In this document: piece by piece, positions 7,613 through 15,458 of the stretch
How positions within the stretch are numbered: the stretch's first letter is position 1
Layout of the letters: the number at the start of each line of letters is the position of its first letter
Source of the DNA: CAYQDR01 sp964416315
Lineage (GTDB): Bacteria; Methylomirabilota; Methylomirabilia; Rokubacteriales; DASRDR01
Direction: 5' to 3'
NCBI GenBank assembly: GCA_964416315.1
Contig: CAYQDR010000004.1
Coordinates: 1-64,000 of the forward strand
Length of the DNA: 64,000 nt
The notes under the pieces: generated by a model
Seen by the model: the letters and a program-made list of their open reading frames with translations, nothing else
What the model was told of the DNA's origin: nothing
Databases searched by the model: none
Made by a program: the position numbers and the translations under genes

Positions 7613-8452
7613 TCAGCGGATCAGCTTCGCGTACTGGTCGAGGAGCGGCAGGACGCTCTCCCGACCCTCGGGCGGGATCCGGAAGATCGCGCGCGTGACC
7701 CCGGCGGCCGCGTAGCGCTCCAGCCTCGCCGCGTCGGGCGGGGCGCCGAAGACCGAGACGGAGATCGTCTTCCTGTCGCGGCCGGCCCGGGCGGCCCGCG
7801 CCTCGAGGTCCGCGAGTCCGTCCAGGATGACCTGATCGCCGGCCCGCCCGCGCGGGAACCAGCCGTTGCCGAATTCCACCACCCGCTGGAGCGTATGGCG
7901 GCTCTCGCCCGCCAGAAGGACCGGCGGGTGCGGGCGCTGGACCGGCTTCGGGGACGACCAGATCCGGTCGAAGCTCACGAGCTCGCCGTGGAATTCGGCC
8001 TCCTCCCGGGTCCAGATCTCCTTCATAGCGAGGACCCGCTCCCGCATCAGCCGGAACCGGGTCTTGAAGACCGTGCCGTGGTTCTCCATCTCCTCGACGT
8101 TCCACCCGGCACCGACGCCGAAGAGGAAGCGGCCGCCGGAGAGCAGGTCGAGGCTCGCCACCGACTTGGCCGTGATGATCGGGTCCCGCTGGATGAGGAG
8201 GCAGATCCCGGTGCCCACCCGGAGCCGCGTCGTCACCGCGGCGGCGGCCGTCAGGACGACGAACGGATCGAGCGTGTGCGAATACTCCCGGGGGAGCGGC
8301 TCGCCGCTCGGGAACGGGGTGCGGCGGCTCACCGGGATGTGGGTGTGCTCCGGGACGAACAGCGACTCGAACCCGCGCTCCTCCAGCGCCCGGGCCAGCT
8401 CGTCGATGCGGATCGCGTACGCCGTGGGGAACATGAACGCGCCGTAGTCCAT
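7613..8452 (-). CDS. LLM-class F420-dependent oxidoreductase
   Basis: A 279-residue luciferase-like TIM-barrel protein. Features: YGAFMFPTAYAIRIDELARA at the N-terminus, ERGFESLFVPEHTHIP, TRLRVGTGICLL, SGGRFLFGVGAGWNVEEMEN and WSSPKPVQRPHPPVLLAG, all typical of the actinobacterial-style F420 LLM subfamily. The ATG at 8452 is preferred over a GTG six bases earlier because gagagg then has normal spacing. The likely cofactor is F420 or FMN; this cannot be told from motifs alone. An Fno-like F420:NADPH reductase is encoded at 54365, consistent with F420 use. Confidence 0.88.
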   Translation of the reverse strand: MDYGAFMFPTAYAIRIDELARALEERGFESLFVPEHTHIPVSRRTPFPSGEPLPREYSHTLDPFVVLTAAAAVTTRLRVGTGICLLIQRDPIITAKSVASLDLLSGGRFLFGVGAGWNVEEMENHGTVFKTRFRLMRERVLAMKEIWTREEAEFHGELVSFDRIWSSPKPVQRPHPPVLLAGESRHTLQRVVEFGNGWFPRGRAGDQVILDGLADLEARAARAGRDRKTISVSVFGAPPDAARLERYAAAGVTRAIFRIPPEGRESVLPLLDQYAKLIR

Positions 8453-8662
8453 GGTCACCTCTCGAGGCGGCGGAGGGCGGCCCCCCCCTCCGCGCCGTGC
8501 GCTCGGGGCTTACGCCTGGTGACGATGCGCCAGCAGCCGACGCCGACACGCTACCCGCGCCCGCGCCCGCGGTCAAGACGGGGTCCCGCGGTTGTCCCCC
8601 GCCCCCGGTTTCGCTACCATGAGGACACGGCAGGCGCTCGCCCGCCGAGAGGAGGATGCGCC

Positions 8663-10297
8663 ATGCCCGTGTCGCTCGAGGAGGGCCTGCCCTCGAAGGC
8701 CCTCTGGCCGGAGCGGATCTACACGCTCCCGGAGCACCGCTATCCGGTCCGCCTCAACGTCGCCCGCGAGCTCCTCGATGCCAACGCCGAGGGCGGCCGC
8801 GCCGGACGGCCGGCCATCTACGCCCAGGACCAGGTCCTGACGTACGGGGAGCTCCAGAAGCGCGTCAATCGCCTGGCCAACGGGCTCCGCGCCGCCGGGA
8901 TCGACCGCGGCGACCGGATGCTCCTCCGGATGCCGAACTGCCCGGAGTTCATCGTCACCTGGCTCGCCTGCCAGAAGCTCGGCGTGATCGCCGTCTCGAC
9001 CATGCCGCTCCTGCGCGCGCGCGAGCTGGCCTACATCGCGAGCGACGCCGGCACGACCGCCGCCGTGGTGTCGAGCGGCCTCCGGGAGGAGCTCGAGAAG
9101 GCCCGGGCGCAGGCCCCCGAGCTCGAGCGCCTGATCGTCGTCGGCGAGACGCGCCCGGGCGACACGGGATGGGCGAGCCTCATGGACGGCCAGCCGGAGC
9201 GCTTTCCCGCCGCCGACACGGACGCCCGCGACGTCGCGATGATCGCCTACACCTCGGGCTCGACGGGCGTGCCCAAGGGATGCGTGCACCAGCACATCGA
9301 CATCCTCGCCTCGGCGGACTCCTACGCGCGCTACGTCCTCACGCCCTCCGAAAAGGACCGGTTCGGCGGCCACCCGACGCTCGCCTTCACCTTCGGGACT
9401 GGCGGCCTCCTGGTCTACCCGCTCCGGTTCGGCGCGGCCACCGTCCTCTCGGGCCCGTTCGAGCCTTCGAGCATGCTCGAGACGATCCAGCGCCACCGGA
9501 TCACCGTCGCCTTCTGCGCGCCGACCTCCTACCGGCTCATGCTCGGGGTGCAGGATCTGGAGAAGCGCTTCGACCTCGGGAGCCTCCGGCTGTGCGTCTC
9601 GGCCGCCGAGCCGCTCCCGGCCGCCACGTACGAGGAGTGGGTCGGGCGCACGGGCAAGGAGTGCCTGGACGGGATCGGCTCGACGGAGATGTTCCACATC
9701 TTCATCTCCTCGACGAAGGGGGGCGTGAAGCCCGGGGCCACGGGGGTCCCGGTCCCGGGTTACGACTGCCGGGTCGTGGACGAGGAGGGGGCCGAGGTCC
9801 CGCGTGGCACGCCGGGCCTCGTCGTCATCAAGGGCCCGACCGGCTGCAAGTACTGGCGGAAACCGGACCGGCAGGCCGAGTACGTCCGCTTCGGCGGCTG
9901 GAACGTGACGGGCGACGTCTACGTCCAGGACGAGGCAGGCTACTTCACCTACCAGTGCCGCTCGGATGACATGATCGTCTCCGCCGGCTACAAGATCCCC
10001 GGCCCCGAGCTGGAGCACGTCCTCGACGAGCACCCCGCGGTGGCGGAGTCGGCGGTGGTGGCCGCGCCCGACGCGACGCGCGGCTACATCCCGAAGGCCT
10101 TCGTCGTCCTCAAGCCCGGCGTTCAGCCGTCGGAGGCGCTGGCCAGGGAGCTCCAGGAGCACATCAAGAAGGAGCTGGCGCCGTACAAGTACCCGCGCCA
10201 GGTCGAGTTCGTCGAGAAGCTTCCCCGGACCGAGACCGGCAAGATCCGTCGCGTCGAGCTGCGCCAGCAGGAGGCCGCCCGGGCCGGAAGGCGCTGA
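8663..10297 (+). CDS. Benzoate/2-aminobenzoate-type CoA ligase (AMP-forming)
   Basis: A 544-residue ANL-superfamily enzyme that would make an acyl-adenylate and then a CoA thioester. Motifs: YTSGSTGVPKG near residue 196, GIGSTEMFHIF (A5), TGDVYVQDEAGYF (A7), SDDMIVSAGYKIPGPELE (hinge) and the catalytic Lys in RTETGKIRR. The N-terminal YPVRLNVARELLDAN is characteristic of benzoate- and 2-aminobenzoate-CoA ligases. Ribosome site aggagg (8649-8656 region) precedes the ATG. With the aryl-CoA-type monooxygenase, crotonases, Rid protein and SDRs nearby, an aromatic acid is the likely substrate; this is inference. Confidence 0.88.
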   Translation: MPVSLEEGLPSKALWPERIYTLPEHRYPVRLNVARELLDANAEGGRAGRPAIYAQDQVLTYGELQKRVNRLANGLRAAGIDRGDRMLLRMPNCPEFIVTWLACQKLGVIAVSTMPLLRARELAYIASDAGTTAAVVSSGLREELEKARAQAPELERLIVVGETRPGDTGWASLMDGQPERFPAADTDARDVAMIAYTSGSTGVPKGCVHQHIDILASADSYARYVLTPSEKDRFGGHPTLAFTFGTGGLLVYPLRFGAATVLSGPFEPSSMLETIQRHRITVAFCAPTSYRLMLGVQDLEKRFDLGSLRLCVSAAEPLPAATYEEWVGRTGKECLDGIGSTEMFHIFISSTKGGVKPGATGVPVPGYDCRVVDEEGAEVPRGTPGLVVIKGPTGCKYWRKPDRQAEYVRFGGWNVTGDVYVQDEAGYFTYQCRSDDMIVSAGYKIPGPELEHVLDEHPAVAESAVVAAPDATRGYIPKAFVVLKPGVQPSEALARELQEHIKKELAPYKYPRQVEFVEKLPRTETGKIRRVELRQQEAARAGRR

Positions 10298-10333
10298 CCG
10301 CGGACCCGCGCGACCGGCAGCGGAGGTCGAGGA

Positions 10334-11296
10334 GTGAAGATTCTCTACGCGCCCACCCTGACCGTCCCGTTCCTCACCGCCGAGCAGCGCGCGCAGATCC
10401 TCGACGCGGCCGGCCCCGCGGCCGCGCTCGTGGAGGCCAAGGACCACGCGCGCCAGCGTGTGGAGATCGCCGACGCCGACGTCCTCTTCGGCCGCGTCCC
10501 TCCGGACATCTATGCCGAGAGCCGGCAGCTCCGCTACTACCACGCGCTGGGCGCCGGCGTGGACGCCATTCTCTCTCCCGAGCTGATCGCCAGCGAGGTT
10601 CTGCTGGCGAGCGAGAAGGGGGAGGTGGGGATCCACCTGGCGGAGCACGCCTTCGCGCTGCTGCTCGGCCTCACCCGCGGCCTCCACACGGCCCTGCGCG
10701 ACCCGGACTACCGGCTCCGCGAGTCGATCCGACTGGAGCAGCGGGAGCTCTTCGAGCAGACCATGGGCATCCTGGGGTTCGGCGGCACCGGTCGCGAGGT
10801 GGCGCGCCGCGCGCTGGGGTTCCGGATGCGCGTGCTGGCGATCGACGCCGAAGACGTGCCGCCGGAGCCCGGGGTCGAGGCGATCTGGAAGCCCGATCGG
10901 CTGGCCGACCTGCTCGGCGCGTCCGACGTCGTCGTGATCGCGCTGCCGCTCACCAAGGCGACCCATCACCTCTTCACGCGCGATCTCTTCCGTCGGATGC
11001 GCCCCGGCGCGATCCTGATCAACGTGACCCGTGGCGCCATCGTCCACACGGACGACTTGCTCGGGGCCCTCGACGACGGCTGCCTCTCGGGCGCAGGGCT
11101 GGACGTGACCGACCCCGAGCCGCTGCCGGCGGGACACAGGCTCTGGACACACCCGCGGGTGATCGTGACGCCGCACAGCGCCGGCGGGTCACCCCGTCGG
11201 GCGAGCCGGGCCGTGAACGCGTTCTGCGAGAACCTCCGCCGCCTGCGTGCCGAGCAGCCCCTCCTGGCCCTCATCGACAAGGACAAGGGCTACTGA
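10334..11296 (+). CDS. D-isomer-specific 2-hydroxyacid dehydrogenase family protein
   Basis: A 320-residue NAD-binding dehydrogenase starting at GTG after ggaggtcgagga. Seen: the nucleotide loop GFGGTGREVARRALG, catalytic Arg in NVTRGAIVHTDDL, Glu in DVTDPEPLPAGHRLW, and His in TPHSAGG. The N-terminal catalytic domain is ordinary. Such proteins reduce 2-oxo acids (glyoxylate, hydroxypyruvate) or oxidise D-2-hydroxyacids. It follows the CoA ligase by 36 bases in the same direction and is probably co-transcribed. A hairpin repeat lies just past its stop. Confidence 0.9.
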   Translation: MKILYAPTLTVPFLTAEQRAQILDAAGPAAALVEAKDHARQRVEIADADVLFGRVPPDIYAESRQLRYYHALGAGVDAILSPELIASEVLLASEKGEVGIHLAEHAFALLLGLTRGLHTALRDPDYRLRESIRLEQRELFEQTMGILGFGGTGREVARRALGFRMRVLAIDAEDVPPEPGVEAIWKPDRLADLLGASDVVVIALPLTKATHHLFTRDLFRRMRPGAILINVTRGAIVHTDDLLGALDDGCLSGAGLDVTDPEPLPAGHRLWTHPRVIVTPHSAGGSPRRASRAVNAFCENLRRLRAEQPLLALIDKDKGY

Positions 11297-11312
11297 CGGC
11301 CGATCGCGCCAC

Positions 11313-11350
11313 GCCCCCTCTCCCCGGGGGCGAGGGTCAGGGTGAGGGGG
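11313..11350 (-). repeat. CCCTCACCC/GAGAGGG hairpin repeat, copy R1
   Basis: Minus strand reads cccctcaccctgaccctcgc followed by cccggggagagggg. It shares the core CCCTCACCC-N-CCTCTCCCC-loop-GGGGAGAGGG with five other places in the window. It forms the last codons (KPTPSP) and stop of the methyltransferase gene and lies between two convergent genes, where it may also terminate transcription. Confidence 0.65.
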
Positions 11351-12134
11351 TGGGCTTCCTCGCCACGAACAGGAACCGGTTCACGCTGAAGAAGTAGTCG
11401 CCGTCACCGGTCCGCGCCTTCAGGTCCGCCGCCCAGGCCTCGGCTTCTGCCTGCGGAAGCCCCTGTCGGATCGCCGACTCCTTCGTCGGCCCGATGATGC
11501 CCACGCTGAAGGAGTCCGGGTCGTACCGGACGTTGAGGACGGGGATCGCCTCGGCGTGCGAGACGTGGAGCCCCGCCTTCCGGAGGAGGCCCGGCAGCCG
11601 GGGCGGCAGGTGCGGCTGCGCGAAGTCGCCCATCCGCGCCTCGATGACCCGCTGGTGCCGCGCGGGGTCGCTCGTGAGCCAGACGCAGGAGCCCCAGTCG
11701 GTGTCCACGATGACGAGCCGGCCAGCCGGGCGCAGCACCCGCGCGGCCCCGGCGAGGGCTCCCTCGACGTCGGGGACATAGAGGTAGACCTGGACGGCGA
11801 CCGCGAAGTCGAAGGACGCGTCCCGGAAGGCGAGGGCCGCCGCGTCACTCAGGACCGGCTCGACGCGGCCGCCGACCCCCTCGCGCCGCACGCGCTCCCG
11901 GACGGCGGCGAGCATGTCGGGGCTCGAGTCGGTCGCGATGATCCGTCCGCTCGGGCCGACCTCGCCGGCCAGCTCGCAGGCCAGGAACCCCGGGCCGCAC
12001 CCGATGTCGAGCCCGCGCTCCCCGGGCCGAGCCGCGAGCACCGCGCGCGTCCGCGCGCGCTGCTCGGCGATCTCGGGCGCCGCGTAGATCTTCTCGAGCC
12101 GCGCCGCCGACGCCGCGTCGAACTTGCCCGCCAT
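11337..12134 (-). CDS. Class I SAM-dependent methyltransferase
   Basis: A 265-residue protein with the SAM-binding motif LDIGCGPGFLACELA, an acidic residue after strand 2 (IIATDSSPDMLAA), a motif II-like FAVAVQVYLYVPD and the post-motif VLRPAGRLVIVDTDW. It resembles ubiquinone/menaquinone and small-molecule O- or C-methyltransferases (UbiE/ArsM-like folds); the acceptor is unknown. The ATG at 12134 is chosen because the homology starts there (MAGKFDAASAARLEK). The last five residues are encoded by repeat R1, so the original C-terminus may have been replaced. Confidence 0.85.
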   Translation of the reverse strand: MAGKFDAASAARLEKIYAAPEIAEQRARTRAVLAARPGERGLDIGCGPGFLACELAGEVGPSGRIIATDSSPDMLAAVRERVRREGVGGRVEPVLSDAAALAFRDASFDFAVAVQVYLYVPDVEGALAGAARVLRPAGRLVIVDTDWGSCVWLTSDPARHQRVIEARMGDFAQPHLPPRLPGLLRKAGLHVSHAEAIPVLNVRYDPDSFSVGIIGPTKESAIRQGLPQAEAEAWAADLKARTGDGDYFFSVNRFLFVARKPTPSP

Positions 12135-12210
12135 GGCGGCGGCCAGTCTAGCACGCCGCGAGTTGACCGCTTCCGGCCCACGGGCTAAGCTCGGCGCACC
12201 GGAGGCCAGG

Positions 12211-12321
12211 GTGATCTGCGCGCGATGCGCGTTCGAGAAGACGATGTACCGCGAGATGGACATGCCCTTCTGGCTGGAGCAGGCCGAGGCCGAGCTGACC
12301 GGGGCCCGAAGGCCGTCATGA
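12211..12321 (+). CDS. 36-residue ORF with CxxC motif, coupled to the larA remnant
   Basis: Starts at GTG after ggagg (12201-12205): MICARCAFEKTMYREMDMPF and then WLEQAEAELTGARRPS. The stop overlaps the ATG of the next frame (ATGA). A single C-x-x-C could bind metal. I do not recognise it. The good ribosome site and 4-base overlap argue for translation, but the locus is decaying and it may itself be a fragment. Confidence 0.35.
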   Translation: MICARCAFEKTMYREMDMPFWLEQAEAELTGARRPS

Positions 12322-12863
12322 ACGTCGAGCTGCCGTACGGCGAGAGCACGCTCCGCGCGGCGCTCCCCGAGCGGACGCGCACCCTCCGCAACACTGAGGC
12401 CGCGACGCTCCCCCCGGTCGAGGACCTGGACACGGTGGTCCGCGAAGCTCTCGCGCGCCCGCTGGAGCTCCCGCGCCTCGGCGAGCTGGTGCGGCCGGGC
12501 GCCAGCGTGACCGTCGCCTTCGACGACGCCACGGTCGCCTCCTACGGCCCGATCCGTGGGATCGCCATCAAGGCCGTGACCCGCTTCGCCGACGACTACG
12601 CCCGGCGGCCGGAGTACGTCGAGGCGTACCGCCACGGCTACGCGTTTCACCCGGTCCACGCGATCATGGCCCTGTACCCGCTCAAGCGCCTCCAGCACCT
12701 CGGGCGCGTCATCGTCGCGGCCCCCCGGGACCCGGCGGTGCCGCGCCACCTCGGCTTCGAGACGGCCTCGAGCGTGGAGGAGGCGGTCGCTCGGGCCGAG
12801 GCGGTCCACGGCCGGGAGTGCGCGATCGCCCACGTCCAGCAGCCAACCGCGCCCCGGCTCTGA
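12318..12863 (+). pseudogene. LarA-like (DUF2088, lactate racemase family) gene with large internal deletion
   Basis: The 181-residue frame starts like nickel-dependent lactate racemase homologues (ELPYGES, LVRPGASVTVAFDDATVAS, YGPIRGIAIKA). It then jumps at about residue 90 to the C-terminal part of the same family (VEAYRHGYAFHPVHAIMALY, HVQQPTAP). LarA proteins are about 420-440 residues, so roughly 240-250 are missing with the frame preserved. The lost part includes the middle of the active site, so a racemase is not expected. Its frame remains open, so a short stable protein is possible. Confidence 0.7.
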
Positions 12864-12889
12864 CCGGGTCTCCCCACAGGAGGCACGCC

Positions 12890-13177
12890 TTGGCCGCGTA
12901 CTTCATCGTCGACCTCGACATCCAGGACCCCGCCGCCTTCGAGGAGTACCGGAAGCTCGTCCCGGCGACGATCGAGAGATACGGGGGCCGCTACCTCGTC
13001 CGGGGCGGCGCGCTCGAGACCCTCGAGGGGAGCTGGCGACCCAAGCGCGTGATCGTCCTCGAGTTCCCGAGCCTCGCGCAGGCGAAGCGCTGGTACGACT
13101 CGGCGGAGTATCGGGGGCCGAAGGCGCTGCGGCTCAAGACCGCGAAGGCCAACCTGATCCTCGTGGAGGGCGTGTGA
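12890..13177 (+). CDS. DUF1330 family protein
   Basis: A 95-residue protein of the usual DUF1330 length. It begins at TTG (12890) after caggagg, with YFIVDLDIQDPAAFEEY, a central YLVRGG and RVIVLEFPSLAQAKRWYDS, all hallmarks of this dimeric alpha-beta-barrel family. The function of the family is not established. The stop overlaps the ATG of the following crotonase (TGATG), so the two are translationally coupled. Confidence 0.9.
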   Translation: MAAYFIVDLDIQDPAAFEEYRKLVPATIERYGGRYLVRGGALETLEGSWRPKRVIVLEFPSLAQAKRWYDSAEYRGPKALRLKTAKANLILVEGV

Positions 13178-13905
13178 TGGCGGAGCACGTCACGCTCGCC
13201 CGCGAGAGCCGCATCGCGACGATCACACTGAATCGCCCCGATCGCCGCAACTCCTTGAGCGACGCGATGCTGACGGCGCTGCTCGCGGCGCTCGCCGAGC
13301 TGCGGGACGACGCCGCGACCCGCGTCGTCGTCCTGACCGGCGCCCCGCCCGTCTTCTCGGCGGGCGCCGATGCCCCGATCAAAGCGAGCATGCCCCCGGA
13401 CGAGCGCCGGCGGGTCTTTCTGGCCCGGAAGAGCCAGTTCCGCCGGCTGTTCGATCGCGTAACCACGCTCCTCGAGCAGCTCGAGCAGGTCACGATCGCG
13501 ATGATCAACGGCCACGCCGTGGGCGGTGGGCTCGCGCTGACGTTCGCCTGCGACTTCCGGTGGGCGGCGGCGGAGGCGGAGCTCTGGATCCCGGAGGTGG
13601 ACCTGGGCGTCCCCCTCGGCGCCGCCTCGACGACCCGCCTGGTGCGACTCGTGGGCCCGGGGCGCGCCAAGGAGATCATCATGGAGGGGCGGCGCTACAC
13701 GGCCGCGGAGGCGCAGGCCCTCGGCCTCGTCCACCGCGTCGTCCCGGAGGCCGAGCTGGCCAAGGCGGTGCGCGCCTACGCCGAGCTGCTCGCGGCCAAG
13801 CCGTTCCGCCCGCTCGCCGAGGTCAAGGCCCGCGTCAACGCGATCGCACGGGCCGGCATTCCCGAGGTGAATGCGCTGACCGATGGCCTCCTCGACCGCG
13901 AGTGA
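13177..13905 (+). CDS. Enoyl-CoA hydratase/isomerase family protein
   Basis: A 242-residue crotonase. Motifs: TLNRPDRRNSL, FSAGADAPIKA (oxyanion hole), NGHAVGGGLALTFACDF and PEVDLGVPLGAAST, where the catalytic Glu aligns. It could hydrate or isomerise an acyl-CoA. It overlaps the DUF1330 gene by one base. Immediately after its stop lies repeat R2 and then the headless 3' half of a class III CoA-transferase. That pairing suggests an ancestral CoA-transfer/beta-oxidation operon that has been partly deleted. Confidence 0.9.
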   Translation: MAEHVTLARESRIATITLNRPDRRNSLSDAMLTALLAALAELRDDAATRVVVLTGAPPVFSAGADAPIKASMPPDERRRVFLARKSQFRRLFDRVTTLLEQLEQVTIAMINGHAVGGGLALTFACDFRWAAAEAELWIPEVDLGVPLGAASTTRLVRLVGPGRAKEIIMEGRRYTAAEAQALGLVHRVVPEAELAKAVRAYAELLAAKPFRPLAEVKARVNAIARAGIPEVNALTDGLLDRE

Positions 13906-13911
13906 CCCGAA

Positions 13912-13950
13912 GTCCCCTCTCCCCCGGTTCGGGGGGAGAGGGATGAGGGC
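13912..13950 (+). repeat. CCCTC/GAGAGGG hairpin repeat, copy R2
   Basis: cccctctccccc-ggttcg-ggggggagaggg, a near-perfect inverted repeat followed by atgagggc, the inverted CCCTCAYCC flank seen in other copies. It sits exactly where the truncated CoA-transferase sequence begins. Confidence 0.7.
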
Positions 13951-14472
13951 AACCGGAACCCGAACCTCGCGCCGGCCGAGGCCTTCCGCACGCGCGACGG
14001 CTACGTGACCGTGGTCCTCATGAACCCCGACCAGTGGGAGCGCTTCTGCCGGGTCCTGGGCGACGAGGCGCTCCGGACGGATCCGCGGTTCGCGAACAAC
14101 GAGAGCCGCCTCGCGCATCGCGCCGAACTCGTGGCCCGTGTCGAGGCCGCCCTCGCGACGGCCCCGACGGCGGAGTGGGTCGCGCGCTTCGAGCCGGCCC
14201 AGATCGCGGCGGGTCCGATCTACGAGTTCGACGAGGTGTTCGCCGACCCGCAGGTGCGCCGGCTGGGCCTCGTCACCGAGCTCGACCAGCCCGGCCTCGG
14301 GCGCGTACGGATGCTCGACGCGCCGTTCCGGGCGTCCCCGACCCCGCCGGCGATCCGGCGGCCGGCCCCCCGCCTCGGCGAGCACACGGCCGAGGTGCTC
14401 GAGGAGCTGGGGGTGCCGCGACCCGAGATCGAGCGGCTCGCCGCGGCCGGCGTCATCGCGCTGGGTAGGTGA
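13948..14472 (+). pseudogene. CaiB/BaiF class III CoA-transferase, 3' fragment
   Basis: The frame from about 13948 reads GNRNPNLAPAEAFRTRDGYV, then NPDQWERFCRVLGDE and AGPIYEFDEVFADPQV, and ends at IALGR. This is the C-terminal half of a family III CoA-transferase. Full proteins are about 390-400 residues and carry the catalytic Asp in the N-terminal part, which is absent here. The homology begins directly at the end of hairpin repeat R2, so the 5' half was probably lost in a rearrangement at the repeat. Translation could restart at the GTG or ATG near 14005. Its stop touches the ATG of the next gene. Confidence 0.75.
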
Positions 14473-15336
14473 ATGAGGGTCAGCGCCGGCATCGTCGGCA
14501 CGACCGCCGGGCCGCGCCTCCACGCGGTCGACGCGCGCTGGCTCATGGCCTACGCCGCTGCGCTCGGCGAGACGGCCCCCGCATACCTCGACACCCTCCG
14601 TCCCGAGGGCGTCCTCGCCCACCCGCTCTTCCCCGTCTGCTACGAGTGGCCCGTCGCCGTGGACCTCCGCGCCGCCGCCATCCCGGACGACGTGGCGGCG
14701 CGGGGCGTCCACGCGACACACGACCTCCACCTGCACCGCCGGCCGCGCGCGGGCGACCGGCTGAGCACGACGGCCACGATCACGGCGGCCGAGGCGCGAA
14801 CGCCCGGCGCCTACGTGCTCATCCGGTTCGAGTCCGTCGATCAGCAGGGAGAGCCGGTGAGCACGACGGACTACGGCACGCTCTACCTCGGCGTCACGTG
14901 TGACGGGGCGCCGGTGCGCCCGATCCCGGCGCCTGTCGCCGCGGGAACCGAGGCCGGCGAACCGGTCTGGTCGGCATCCCTCCCGATCCCGGCGGCCCTG
15001 GGCCACGTCTACACCGAGTGCGCGCGGATCTGGAACCCGATCCACACCGACCGTGCCTTCGCCCTCGCCGCGGGGCTGCCCGACGTCATCCTCCACGGGA
15101 CCGCGACGCTGGCGCTCGCCGTCTCGGAGGTCCTGCGCCGCGAGGCCGCGGGACCGGCGACGCCCGTCGTGCGGATCGCGTGCCGGTTCGCCGGGATGGT
15201 GCGCATCCCCTCCACGGTCCGCGTCCGCGGGCTCGGCGCCGCCGCCACGCCCGAGGGGCGGCGGCTCCGCTTCGACGCGCTCGCCGATGACGGGAGGCCC
15301 GCGATCCGCGACGGTCGGCTCCTCATCGGTCAGTAG
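14473..15336 (+). CDS. MaoC-like dehydratase-fold protein with altered active-site motif
   Basis: A 287-residue double-hotdog protein. The N-terminal half includes VCYEWPVAVDL and ATHDLHLHRRPRAGDRL. The C-terminal half contains the R-specific hydratase segment, here ECARIWNPIHTDRAFALAAG. The family motif is normally GDxNPxH with catalytic Asp and His. Here RIWNPIH keeps the His but the Gly-Asp pair is Arg-Ile, so normal hydratase chemistry is doubtful. It directly follows the CoA-transferase fragment and belongs to the same former acyl-CoA operon. Confidence 0.82.
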   Translation: MRVSAGIVGTTAGPRLHAVDARWLMAYAAALGETAPAYLDTLRPEGVLAHPLFPVCYEWPVAVDLRAAAIPDDVAARGVHATHDLHLHRRPRAGDRLSTTATITAAEARTPGAYVLIRFESVDQQGEPVSTTDYGTLYLGVTCDGAPVRPIPAPVAAGTEAGEPVWSASLPIPAALGHVYTECARIWNPIHTDRAFALAAGLPDVILHGTATLALAVSEVLRREAAGPATPVVRIACRFAGMVRIPSTVRVRGLGAAATPEGRRLRFDALADDGRPAIRDGRLLIGQ

Positions 15337-15458
15337 TGCCTCCGCACCGGTGCGGCCCGTGCGGCGAGGAACCCTTGACCCGGGGAAGCGGATTCCCGTA
15401 GAGTGAGGGCACCGTTTCGGCCGTTCCGATGCCCACTTCCCGACCACGGGAGGACCCC

